DNA from: an uncultured Bacteroidales bacterium
Lineage (GTDB): Bacteria > Bacteroidota > Bacteroidia > Bacteroidales > Paludibacteraceae
Length of the DNA: 23,322 nucleotides
Reading direction: 5' to 3'
NCBI GenBank assembly: GCA_937911235.1
Contig: CALDPN010000084.1
Coordinates: forward strand, 1-23,322
The position numbers were made by a program, and so were the translations under genes. Each line of letters starts with the position of its first letter. Within the stretch, counting starts at the first letter, position 1. The notes beneath the pieces were generated by a model. It worked only from the letters and a program-made list of their open reading frames with translations. It ran no database searches and had not been told where the DNA came from. This document shows positions 14,973-22,787 of this stretch, piece by piece.

Positions 14973-15861
14973 CAACAAGAAGTACCCAGAAGTAGGTTTT
15001 GCTAATGATGGTGTTGGTGGTGCTGTAGTAGTAGGTAAGTAGGAATGTAATCCAGAAGGCGGTGTTGAGGTTCAAACCGCTAGAGAAGAAAATAATGTTT
15101 AGCATTAGTGATACAGCAAGGATAATGGCACCGAAGTTGTTTATCCAATGTATGTAGCGTCTGTCGTCGTGTCCTTGGAATAGGCTACCAATGCCTATGA
15201 AGGTAGAAACTGCAATAATACTAGTTGCAACATAGTCTATAGCAGTGTTTGGTAGGTCCAAACAGAATGTTAGCTGTATATTCTCCAAAAACTTGTCTAT
15301 ATAGCAATGTAAATCCCACACATAAATAATACCAATGGCTACAAGATATGGTGCTATTATGCCCATAAATACAGCCAACCAGCATTTAAGGCTTGTTTTA
15401 TTAAATGCTATAAGTCCTATCCAAAACACAGGTATAAAAGCCCAAAGAATAGGGGCAAAAAGTGACCCTGTAGATAATATCAACATACTTTCCATACTAT
15501 GCCACGGCGCCATAAATTTGCTAGACTTATTTATTAGTCTAAAGAACGCCACACTAGTGCAACACAAGGCAATATAATCTTTATTTATGCCCAAATTGTT
15601 GGCACTGATGCCAATGAAAAGCAAGATAAATAGGAAGGGGAAGATGGTTTCGTGTTTTAGAAACCTAATTTCTCTGTTTTTAAGGAAAATGAATGCCCCA
15701 GAGAGTAGGGTGATGGTAAGTCCAAGTAAATTCAGCCCCCAAGCGCTAAGTGATGCGTAGTCTTTTATAAGCTGAGGTAACCACACTATAACACCTACCA
15801 CGATGCAGAGAATAAGCACCGTGGTAAATGATAATATAGTTTGATTTTTGGACTTTCTCAT
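14935..15861 (-). CDS. Multi-pass inner-membrane protein, DUF6427-like
   Basis: The 308-residue protein has about 8-10 hydrophobic helices (for example ILSFTTVLILCIVVGVIVWL, LGLTITLLSGAFIFL, FPFLFILLFIGIS, AVSLMLNIIFFSSGL) and no soluble domain. Size, helix pattern and position directly after purD fit the DUF6427 family of Bacteroidota, of unknown function; that assignment is from memory. The start chosen is the ATG at 15861, one base after the purD stop; a TTG 12 bases upstream keeps the frame open but would lie inside purD. The gene is the last of a four-gene tightly packed cluster. Its 3' end overlaps the convergent small cysteine-rich gene by 38 bases, with no visible terminator for either. 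Confidence 0.75.
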   Translation of the reverse strand: MRKSKNQTILSFTTVLILCIVVGVIVWLPQLIKDYASLSAWGLNLLGLTITLLSGAFIFLKNREIRFLKHETIFPFLFILLFIGISANNLGINKDYIALCCTSVAFFRLINKSSKFMAPWHSMESMLILSTGSLFAPILWAFIPVFWIGLIAFNKTSLKCWLAVFMGIIAPYLVAIGIIYVWDLHCYIDKFLENIQLTFCLDLPNTAIDYVATSIIAVSTFIGIGSLFQGHDDRRYIHWINNFGAIILAVSLMLNIIFFSSGLNLNTAFWITFLLTYYYSTTNTIISKTYFWVLLVASLGVIAVKMIG

Positions 15862-15862
15862 T

Positions 15863-17131
15863 TTATAGGTCAAATCCTATATCGCTACGGAAGTATTTGC
15901 CTTCGTAACTAATTTTTTGAGCATTTTTAAATGACATAGCAAGCGCTTCTGCTTTGTCTTTGCCGTATGAACTCACTGCAATAACGCGACCACCGTTTGT
16001 TACAATATTGCCATCTTTTACTGTGGTGCCAGCGTGGAAAAGGATACTGTCGGTTACTTCTTCAAAACCAGTCATTACTTTGCCTTTTTCGTAGTCGCCT
16101 GGGTAACCACCTGCCACTAGCATAACGCTAACTGCAAAACGTGGGTCTTTTTCAATTTTTTGCTCGCTAAGTGTGCCTGCAAATGTAGCTTCAAATAGTT
16201 CTACAAGGTCGTTGTTTAAACGTAGCATTACAGATTCTGTTTCTGGGTCACCCATACGCACGTTGTATTCAATCACGTAAGGTTCGTTACCCACTTTAAT
16301 AAGACCAAAGAATACGAAACCTTTGTAGTCGATGTTTTCTTTATTTAACCCATCGATAGTAGGTTTAACGATGCGTTCTTCTACTTTTCTCATAAATTCT
16401 TCGTCTGCAAAGCTAACAGGAGAAATAGAACCCATACCGCCGGTATTTAAGCCAGTGTCACCTTCGCCAATACGTTTGTAGTCTTTTGCTTCTGGAAGGA
16501 TTACGTAGTCTTTACCATCGGTAAGAGCAAATACAGAACATTCAATACCAGAAAGGAATTCTTCAATTACCACAGTGCTACTTGCATCGCCAAACATACC
16601 GCCTAGCATTTCTTCTAGTTCTTTTTGAGCCTCTGCAAGGTCGCTAATGATAAGCACACCTTTACCTGCTGCAAGACCGTCTGCTTTAAGCACGTATGGA
16701 GCTTTTAGGGTAGCAAGGAATGCTTTACCTTCTTCTAGAGTTTCTTTTGTAAATGCTTTATATGCTGCTGTAGGGATGCCATGACGCATCATAAATTCTT
16801 TTGCATATTCTTTACTACCTTCTAGTTGAGCACCTTCTTTTGATGGACCTACCACTGGAATGTTTTTAAGAGCTTCGTCGTTTTTGAAGAAGTCTGAAAT
16901 ACCTGCCACTAGTGGAGCTTCAGGGCCACAAACCACCATTTTAACGTCGTTGCCCAGAACAAAATCTTTGATAGCATCAAAGTCTTCTGCCTTAATGTTT
17001 ACGTTTGTTCCCACTTGATTAGTACCAGCATTGCCAGGTGCAATGAATAACTTATCTAACTTAGAACTTTTTGCTATCTTCCAAGCAAGGGCGTGTTCTC
17101 TACCTCCTGAGCCTAATAATAGTATATTCAT
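15863..17131 (-). CDS. purD: Phosphoribosylamine--glycine ligase (GAR synthetase)
   Basis: PurD joins 5-phosphoribosylamine and glycine with ATP, the second step of de novo purine synthesis, in the cytoplasm. The 422-residue length is normal. The N-domain starts MNILLLGSGGREHALAWKI (1-19) with APGNAGT at 31-37; the ATP-grasp domain has KADGLAAGKGV (149-159), GDTGLNTGGMGS (224-235) and EYNVRMGDPETE (288-299) with metal and ATP ligands; the C-domain follows to 422. The start ATG overlaps the stop of the upstream deacetylase gene (ATGA at 17131 down to 17128), so translation is coupled. The DUF6427-like gene follows after one base. No PurR-type or riboswitch control is seen; the gene is likely read from the promoter upstream of the DUF2723 gene. 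Confidence 0.97.
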   Translation of the reverse strand: MNILLLGSGGREHALAWKIAKSSKLDKLFIAPGNAGTNQVGTNVNIKAEDFDAIKDFVLGNDVKMVVCGPEAPLVAGISDFFKNDEALKNIPVVGPSKEGAQLEGSKEYAKEFMMRHGIPTAAYKAFTKETLEEGKAFLATLKAPYVLKADGLAAGKGVLIISDLAEAQKELEEMLGGMFGDASSTVVIEEFLSGIECSVFALTDGKDYVILPEAKDYKRIGEGDTGLNTGGMGSISPVSFADEEFMRKVEERIVKPTIDGLNKENIDYKGFVFFGLIKVGNEPYVIEYNVRMGDPETESVMLRLNNDLVELFEATFAGTLSEQKIEKDPRFAVSVMLVAGGYPGDYEKGKVMTGFEEVTDSILFHAGTTVKDGNIVTNGGRVIAVSSYGKDKAEALAMSFKNAQKISYEGKYFRSDIGFDL

Positions 17132-17739
17132 AATGTTTCAAATGTATATCCGTTGTCTAACCAATATTGTACAGCCTTAGGGAAGGCGTATTTCATATTC
17201 TTAAATGCTTTTCTAGAGTCGTGAAATACCACTATCGAACCATTTCTGGTGTATCTTTTAGCAATATCCAGAACTTTTTCTTCTGGCAAACGAGTGTTGT
17301 AATCTCTTGTAATCACATCCCAAAGCACCACGTTGTAACCAAGGTCTTTCAGTTTTTTTGCCTGACGTGGGGTGATATTCCCATGTGGAGGTCTGAAAAG
17401 ATTACTTTTAATTATATTTTTGCTCTTTTCTATATCAGAAAAAAATACCTCGTTGTCTTTATACAGTCCTCTTCTATGTTCGTATCCGTGAATACCTACT
17501 GAGTGTCCTTTTTCTCTGATTTCATCGACAATTTCTGGCAATTTTTCAGCGTTGTTTCCTATGCAAAAAAACGTTGCTTTAATGCCAAACTCATCTAGAG
17601 TGTTTAATATCCAATGAGTGAGTTCCTCTGTAGGACCATCATCGAATGTGAGATAAATCACTTTTTTGTTTTTGTCCTTTCTCCACAACACAGTGGGATA
17701 AAATGCACGGACAATATTCGGTACTTGTTCTATAAACAT
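17128..17739 (-). CDS. Polysaccharide deacetylase (NodB domain) family protein
   Basis: The 203-residue protein is essentially one carbohydrate esterase 4 (NodB) domain. Its five motifs are present: TFDDG (31-35) with the catalytic base Asp33 and metal ligand Asp34, HSVGIH (79-84) with metal ligands His79 and probably His84, RPPHG (116-120), LWDVITRDY (139-147) and IVVFHDS (169-175) with catalytic His173. It therefore looks active and would remove N- or O-acetyl groups from a glycan. No signal peptide or membrane anchor is seen at MFIEQVPNIV, so it may act in the cytoplasm or be exported by another route. Its ATG overlaps the DUF2723 stop by one base (TAATG) and its stop overlaps the purD start. 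The coupling to DUF2723 suggests a link to glycan work, but the substrate is unknown. Confidence 0.9.
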   Translation of the reverse strand: MFIEQVPNIVRAFYPTVLWRKDKNKKVIYLTFDDGPTEELTHWILNTLDEFGIKATFFCIGNNAEKLPEIVDEIREKGHSVGIHGYEHRRGLYKDNEVFFSDIEKSKNIIKSNLFRPPHGNITPRQAKKLKDLGYNVVLWDVITRDYNTRLPEEKVLDIAKRYTRNGSIVVFHDSRKAFKNMKYAFPKAVQYWLDNGYTFETL

Positions 17740-20700
17740 TATCTATATAGATAATAATATCTTTCCATCAATTCTGAGCATCTATTAAACAGTTCGTAGT
17801 CTAGATGCTTGTTGGCTGTAATGCCAATTTGTTGCATAATGATAAGACTTTTGCCTATTTCGTCTGAAGCTCCTGCTATATGGTTTTTACTTAAAGAAGA
17901 AATCCATTTAAGTTTTGCTTCACTATCGTCGATAAGAATATTGGCAAGTTCTCTACCTTTTTCTTTTTCTCCTACTTCATAATATTGCTGAACGAAGTCG
18001 GCAGAAGAGAAGTTGTGAGGCACATTTTTGTGTGGGATAACTTCCAAACAGTAATCTAGTGCTTTGATAGCTTCTTCTTTTTTGCCTTCGGCAATAAGTT
18101 TATTAATAAGTTCGGTAAACATCTGACGATGTGCACGACACATTCTAAGTACGTTTTCGTCTAGATAAATATTACCTTTGGTGTCGATATTACCAAATTT
18201 AAATTTGTTCATCATGTTGTTATACATGATGTCTGTGTTTGTAATACCGTTTTTACCTCCATCCTTAAATGGAACAATTCTGTATGAAAGACCTTCAAGC
18301 TGGAAGTATTTTTGCATATTTAGGTACATTTCATTGCCTACAGTTACTGCATAATAAATAGGGCGTTCCCAGTTGTTGTTTGCTAGCATTTCTAGAATCA
18401 TCACCTCGCTCTTTGTTATATAAGACTTATGAGAAAGGTCTATAATCATTTCGTCTGCTATCTTATCCTTGTCTTCTTCTTTGATAGCACCTTGTTTTAC
18501 AAGATTGTCTTTGTTCACGGCTAGTTTGAATATTCTACCTGGGATATAATCTTGTTTGTATGGGTTTTTAGGACTTTTTGCAGGGTTTGCAAGAAGGAAT
18601 TCAAGAGCCTTTTTAAGGTCGATAGGTTCTTTGATTATTTCTTTTAGGTAAACAATGCTTCTAGTGCCTTCTGCATAGTCTTTTCTTTCCCATGTAATAG
18701 GCAGAGCTTCAGATTTGTATGCAGGACGACGCATTTGGTCTATATACCAGTCTGTTTGTAGATAACTTAGGTTGCACACGCGTTTGTCGATAGCCACAGG
18801 GTCGCCTTCTGTTTCTTGAAGATACCAAAGTGGGAATGTATCGTTGTCGCCATTGGTGAATATAATAGCGTTAGCAGCGCATGAGTTGAAGTAGTTTTTA
18901 CCAAAATCTCTCACCACATATCTATCAGATCTATCGTGGTCGTCCCAGTTTTCTGCTGCCATAATAATAGGTGCAGGTAGGGCAATTAAAGTAGCAAGTG
19001 CTGCGCAAACAGTAGAGTTTAGTTTTGTGCCTTTAAGTAGTTCGGCAATGCCTGCCACACCAAAACCAATCCAAATACAGAATGCGTAGAACGAGCCTGC
19101 GTATGCATAGTCACGCTCGCGAGGTTCGGCAGGGCCTTGGTTTAGATATAATACAATGGCAATACCTGTCATAAAGAACAGAGTCATTGTAATCCAAAAT
19201 GTTTGTTTGCATTTTTCTTTGCGTTGCACTTGGAATGCAATACCCAATATACCAAGTAGAAGTGGAAGCATGTAATACACGTTTCTGCCTTTGTTACTTG
19301 AGTATGCCTCTGGTAGGTTTGATTGGTCGCCCACCATAAAGCGGTCGATGGCGTTAATGCCAGAAATCCAGTTGCCGTTGATAATGTCACCATGACCTTG
19401 GATATCGTTTTGACGACCGCTAAAGTTCCACATGAAGTATCTCCAGTACATATAGTTTAGTTGATACTTGAAGAAAAACTCTAGATTTTCGCCAAAGGTA
19501 GGTAGTTTTACCATTACTTTTTGACCGCATTGGTCGTATGGCACTTTCTTGCCCTTTACATTAACCCAAGACTCATATGCCTGAGGGTGACCACCAGAAT
19601 TACTGTGCATACGTGGGAATAGTGTTTTCATATTGCTATCATATTCCACACTATATTTTGTGCCAGTTACTACATATTCGTCTTTTTCGTTTGGTGATGT
19701 TTTTTCTTTAAGGCCGTATGTTTTTTCACCTTCTATAATCTTGGTTTTGCAATAGTTACCTTCTATTTTAAGTGCTGGCTCAGAAGAGTAATATTGACCA
19801 TAGAATAGTGGACGGTCGCCATATTGTTCACGGTTTAGGTATGTTTTAAGAGCAAAAACATTGTCTGGTGAGTTTTGGTCCATAGGAGGATTTGCCGCAG
19901 AACGCACCACAATTACAGCGTATGTGGTATAACCTAGTAGTATCATGGATAAGCACACCATTATAGTACTAAGCATACGAATATTTAAGTTTTCTTTTAC
20001 CTTAATGAAGTAGATTATAATAGCTGCTACAATAAATAGACCTATCCAAAGGTTGCCCATAATAAAAGGAAGACCCATTAAACAGATAGCAAGCAGAGAT
20101 GAAATTTTAATAAGTTTGTAGTTTACTTCTTTCTTGTAAAGTTCTAGGATAGACCATACTAGCACGCCCACTGTAAGTAAACAATAGAATAGCGCTCCAG
20201 AGTTGAATGGAAGACCAAGAGTGTTTACAAAGAATAGCTCCACATGACCAGCAAGGCTTATAAAGCCAGGGATAAGTCCGTAAAGAACGAAACCTAAAAT
20301 AGCAAATGAAACAAGTAGTGCTATTATTGTGCCTTTAACGCTAGCCTCATATTTTCTGAAATAGTAAACTAAAACTATGGCAGGAATAGTAAGCAAGTTT
20401 AAAAGGTGAACCCCAATAGAAAGCCCCATTAGGTATGTAATAAGGATAAGATAACGGTCTGAGCCTTCCTCGTCTGCTTTTTCTTCCCATTTAAGAATTA
20501 GCCAGAAAACTATGGCAGTAAGGAATGAAGAGTATGCGTAAACCTCCGCTTCTACCGCAGAAAACCAGAATGTATCTGAGAATGTATAAGCTAGGGAACC
20601 AACCAATCCACTACCTAAAATGATGATGCTTTGAGAAAGTGAAATCTCATTTTTGCTACCATCTGTGTTTTTGCCTACTATTAGTCTTTTTGCAAGTAAG

Positions 20701-20993
20701 GTGATGGTCCAGAAAAGGAATAGTATAGTTAATGCACTAAGGAATGCAGAAAGCATGTTAATGCAGTATGCCACTTGAGTTGGGTCTGAAGCGAAAAGGC
20801 TAAAGAACTTACCTGTTAGCATAAAGAAAGGTGCGCCAGGAGGGTGGCCCACTTCTAGTTTAAATGCTGTGGTGATAAACTCTGGGCAATCCCAGAAACT
20901 TGCAGTAGGTTCTATGGTTAGTCCGTATGTTACCATGGCAATGGCAAATACCACTAGTCCTAGAACCTTATCCCATAATTTAAAGTTTTTCAT
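17739..20993 (-). CDS. DUF2723 GT-C-type membrane protein, likely protein O-glycosyltransferase
   Basis: The 1084-residue protein has about a dozen N-terminal membrane helices, then a long soluble part. The first periplasmic loop has FWDCPEFITTAFKLEVGHPP (33-52), with Asp35, Glu38 and His50 in the pattern of DUF2723 (PF11028) and other GT-C enzymes that use lipid-linked sugars. NGDNDTFPLWYLQE in the soluble half is a second family hallmark; the C-terminal 200 residues are helical and TPR-like. The human relative TMEM260 is an O-mannosyltransferase, so the bacterial members probably glycosylate exported proteins, in line with Bacteroidota O-glycosylation at D-S/T-hydrophobic sites; this is inference. 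The ATG at 20993 is preceded by a promoter at 21046-21053 and a structured leader. It is the first of four cotranscribed genes, overlapping the deacetylase gene by one base. Confidence 0.9.
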   Translation of the reverse strand: MKNFKLWDKVLGLVVFAIAMVTYGLTIEPTASFWDCPEFITTAFKLEVGHPPGAPFFMLTGKFFSLFASDPTQVAYCINMLSAFLSALTILFLFWTITLLAKRLIVGKNTDGSKNEISLSQSIIILGSGLVGSLAYTFSDTFWFSAVEAEVYAYSSFLTAIVFWLILKWEEKADEEGSDRYLILITYLMGLSIGVHLLNLLTIPAIVLVYYFRKYEASVKGTIIALLVSFAILGFVLYGLIPGFISLAGHVELFFVNTLGLPFNSGALFYCLLTVGVLVWSILELYKKEVNYKLIKISSLLAICLMGLPFIMGNLWIGLFIVAAIIIYFIKVKENLNIRMLSTIMVCLSMILLGYTTYAVIVVRSAANPPMDQNSPDNVFALKTYLNREQYGDRPLFYGQYYSSEPALKIEGNYCKTKIIEGEKTYGLKEKTSPNEKDEYVVTGTKYSVEYDSNMKTLFPRMHSNSGGHPQAYESWVNVKGKKVPYDQCGQKVMVKLPTFGENLEFFFKYQLNYMYWRYFMWNFSGRQNDIQGHGDIINGNWISGINAIDRFMVGDQSNLPEAYSSNKGRNVYYMLPLLLGILGIAFQVQRKEKCKQTFWITMTLFFMTGIAIVLYLNQGPAEPRERDYAYAGSFYAFCIWIGFGVAGIAELLKGTKLNSTVCAALATLIALPAPIIMAAENWDDHDRSDRYVVRDFGKNYFNSCAANAIIFTNGDNDTFPLWYLQETEGDPVAIDKRVCNLSYLQTDWYIDQMRRPAYKSEALPITWERKDYAEGTRSIVYLKEIIKEPIDLKKALEFLLANPAKSPKNPYKQDYIPGRIFKLAVNKDNLVKQGAIKEEDKDKIADEMIIDLSHKSYITKSEVMILEMLANNNWERPIYYAVTVGNEMYLNMQKYFQLEGLSYRIVPFKDGGKNGITNTDIMYNNMMNKFKFGNIDTKGNIYLDENVLRMCRAHRQMFTELINKLIAEGKKEEAIKALDYCLEVIPHKNVPHNFSSADFVQQYYEVGEKEKGRELANILIDDSEAKLKWISSLSKNHIAGASDEIGKSLIIMQQIGITANKHLDYELFNRCSELMERYYYLYR

Positions 20994-21009
20994 ATTTTGT
21001 GTTGTTGTT

Positions 21010-21039
21010 TTTTTACTTAAGTAAAAAGCTTTGCTTTTT
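21010..21039 (-). promoter_or_regulatory. Two overlapping hairpins in the DUF2723 leader
   Basis: In the minus-strand RNA, AAAAAGC (21039-21033) pairs with GCTTTTT (21029-21023) around AAA; next, TTTTTACTTAAGTAAAAA (21027-21010) is an 18-base perfect palindrome. Both need the same T run at 21027-21023, so they cannot form together. The first would sit at the very 5' end of the DUF2723 mRNA or serve as a weak terminator of the rluD transcript. Confidence 0.45.
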
Positions 21040-21045
21040 GCGGTG

Positions 21046-21053
21046 CAAAGGTA
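21046..21053 (-). promoter_or_regulatory. Bacteroidota -7 promoter element for the DUF2723-purD operon
   Basis: On the minus strand TACCTTTG (21053 down to 21046) matches TAnnTTTG and is the same octamer as in the tRNA promoter. No -33 TTTG is visible. It lies just after the rluD stop codon; the start point near 21041 gives a leader of about 48 bases. Confidence 0.55.
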
Positions 21054-21059
21054 ATAAAA

Positions 21060-22088
21060 TTATACTATTTCTTCCCATTTCTTTAATAGCGCAGCAAAAT
21101 CTTCTGGCAGTTCACTATTAAAGAACATTCTCTCGTGTGTTCTTGGGTGCTCAAAGCCCAATGTTTTGGCATGAAGCGCCTGTCTTGGGCATATTTTAAA
21201 GCAGTTGTTTACAAATTGTTTGTAACTAGAAGTAGGTGTACCTTTAAGTATTTGGTCACCGCCGTAACGCTCGTCGTTGAATAGTGGGCAACCTTTGTGC
21301 TTCATGTGCACCCTTATTTGGTGTGTTCTACCAGTTTCTAGTTTGCATTCCACAAGGCTTACATAATTGTATGTGGCTAGTGTTTTATAATGAGTAACAG
21401 CGTGTTTGCCACCCTCTTGGTCGGCAGTATAAACAGCCATTTGCAGGCGGTCTTTTGGATTTCTGCCTATGTATGTGTCCACAGTGCCGTCTTTAGGGTC
21501 TGGTCTTCCCCAAACAAGTGCTTGATAAAGTCTGTCTGTGGTTTTTTCAAAAAACTGACGAGACAGGAACATTTTTGCGTAGTCGTTTTTAGCCACCACA
21601 AGTAGTCCCGAAGTGTCTTTGTCTATGCGGTGAACAAGCCCCAAACGTGGGTCTGACGCATTGAATGTTTTGTTACCCTCAAAATGATATGCTAGAGCAT
21701 TTAGCAGAGTGCCCTCGAAGTTTCCATGTCCTGGGTGAACAACCATACCCGGCGCTTTATTCACTACAAGTAGGTCGTCATCTTCATAAACAATATCAAT
21801 TGGAATATTTTGGGCAATAATTTCGGTGTCTCTAGGAGGATAGTCAAGCACAATGGTAATGACATCGCATGGTTTTACCTTGTAATTAGATTTTATAGGT
21901 TTGTCATTAACCAAAATATTTCCTGCGTCCGCTGCCGCTTGTATCTTGGTTCTAGAAGCATTAGTGATACGGTCGGTTAAAAACTTGTCTATTCTCACAA
22001 GTTTTTGTCCCGGGTCTGCAGTAAATCTATAATGCTCAAACCTCGATTCCAGTTCTTCGCTAAACTCGTCTATATTTTCGTCAATCAT
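21060..22088 (-). CDS. rluD: RluA/RluD-family 23S rRNA pseudouridine synthase
   Basis: The 342-residue protein converts specific uridines to pseudouridine in RNA; RluD itself modifies helix 69 of 23S rRNA. It has an N-terminal S4 RNA-binding domain (about 31-80, VRIDKFLTDRITNASRTKIQ) and a catalytic RluA-type domain (about 95-335) with VNKAPGMVVHPG (109-120), HRIDKDTSGLLVVAK (153-167) holding catalytic Asp156, and ETGRTHQIRVHMKHKGCPL towards the C-terminus. The S4 domain and length favour RluD over RluA or RluC, but the exact target is inferred. The N-terminal 25 residues are an acidic extension. It follows the PASTA gene by 42 bases, a gap holding a strong palindromic hairpin at 22109-22128. 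Confidence 0.92.
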   Translation of the reverse strand: MIDENIDEFSEELESRFEHYRFTADPGQKLVRIDKFLTDRITNASRTKIQAAADAGNILVNDKPIKSNYKVKPCDVITIVLDYPPRDTEIIAQNIPIDIVYEDDDLLVVNKAPGMVVHPGHGNFEGTLLNALAYHFEGNKTFNASDPRLGLVHRIDKDTSGLLVVAKNDYAKMFLSRQFFEKTTDRLYQALVWGRPDPKDGTVDTYIGRNPKDRLQMAVYTADQEGGKHAVTHYKTLATYNYVSLVECKLETGRTHQIRVHMKHKGCPLFNDERYGGDQILKGTPTSSYKQFVNNCFKICPRQALHAKTLGFEHPRTHERMFFNSELPEDFAALLKKWEEIV

Positions 22089-22108
22089 TGGTATAATTTT
22101 ATGTGTAG

Positions 22109-22128
22109 GGACACAGCGTGCTGTGTCC
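22109..22128. repeat. REP-like perfect hairpin between the PASTA gene and rluD
   Basis: GGACACAGC (22109-22117) and GCTGTGTCC (22120-22128) are perfect 9-base inverted arms with a 2-base centre. The block is clearly richer in G and C than its surroundings and resembles dispersed 'GTAGGGACRC..' palindromes found in many genomes. No T run follows on the minus strand, so it is not a standard terminator. It begins 3 bases after the PASTA stop codon and ends 20 bases before the rluD start. Confidence 0.6.
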
Positions 22129-22130
22129 GT

Positions 22131-22787
22131 TTAGAACAGCAAGTCTTCCTCCAACAAATCATCCTCTCCTCCCACAACGTCGTCTTCTATAATAATTTCC
22201 TCATCCACAGCGATAGAGTCGGAGGTAATAGAATCTTTCACTTCCTTAATGCCACCATCGCCAATGTGAAGTACAAGTTCAGAGAATGCAGGAATATCTT
22301 CTCCTGCTTCCACTTTTTTGCCGTTGTATTGCACTTCAAGCACCAAGTCTCTATAGTCGGAAGGTTTGTAAACCACTTCTTTGATTTTGAAATCTGCACC
22401 AATAAGTAAAGCTTGCGCTTGGCGAAGCGAAAGGTCTATTACTTCTGGAAGTGGTGTCATTTGAGCAGATTTTGCATTTATAATTAAATAAACTTTACGT
22501 TCTTTTTTAACAAAAGCATCAGCTTTAGGGTCTTGGTCAACCACAGCACCAGGAAGCGCCCCTATTCTGAACACAGAATCTACTACTTCATAGTTTAATT
22601 CTCTACCTAGAATAAGTGTAGCAGCATTTTCTTCTGTCATACCTATCACATTTGGCACTAGTTTTTGCTCGCTATGTCTGGTGTAGTCTTCAAGCCAAAA
22701 AATAAGACCAGCAAACAACGCAATAATCACAATTAAAAGCAACAGTATGTGCTTTAGTATGTAATGTTTTTTAAAGAATTCTATCAT
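22131..22787 (-). CDS. Membrane-anchored PASTA-domain protein
   Basis: The 218-residue protein has a short cytoplasmic start (MIEFFKKHY), one transmembrane helix (about 11-32) and a periplasmic part with two PASTA domains: about 42-105 (LVPNVIGMTEENAATLI) and about 111-177 (PLPEVIDLSLRQAQALL). An acidic tail follows (183-218), rich in Asp and Glu. PASTA domains bind peptidoglycan fragments or beta-lactams, usually in Ser/Thr kinases and penicillin-binding proteins; here no enzymatic domain is attached, as in other Bacteroidota stand-alone PASTA proteins, so its role may be wall sensing or scaffolding. The tail has two DSI triplets and domain 1 a DSV, matching the Bacteroides O-glycosylation sequon. 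The ATG overlaps the end of the upstream gene by 17 bases. It precedes rluD on the same strand. Confidence 0.9.
   Translation of the reverse strand: MIEFFKKHYILKHILLLLIVIIALFAGLIFWLEDYTRHSEQKLVPNVIGMTEENAATLILGRELNYEVVDSVFRIGALPGAVVDQDPKADAFVKKERKVYLIINAKSAQMTPLPEVIDLSLRQAQALLIGADFKIKEVVYKPSDYRDLVLEVQYNGKKVEAGEDIPAFSELVLHIGDGGIKEVKDSITSDSIAVDEEIIIEDDVVGGEDDLLEEDLLF

Noticed and set aside
15862..15873. TTG start adding 4 residues to the DUF6427-like protein
   Set aside because: It would lie inside the end of purD; the ATG one base after the purD stop is the typical coupled arrangement also seen at glnN and the barrel gene.
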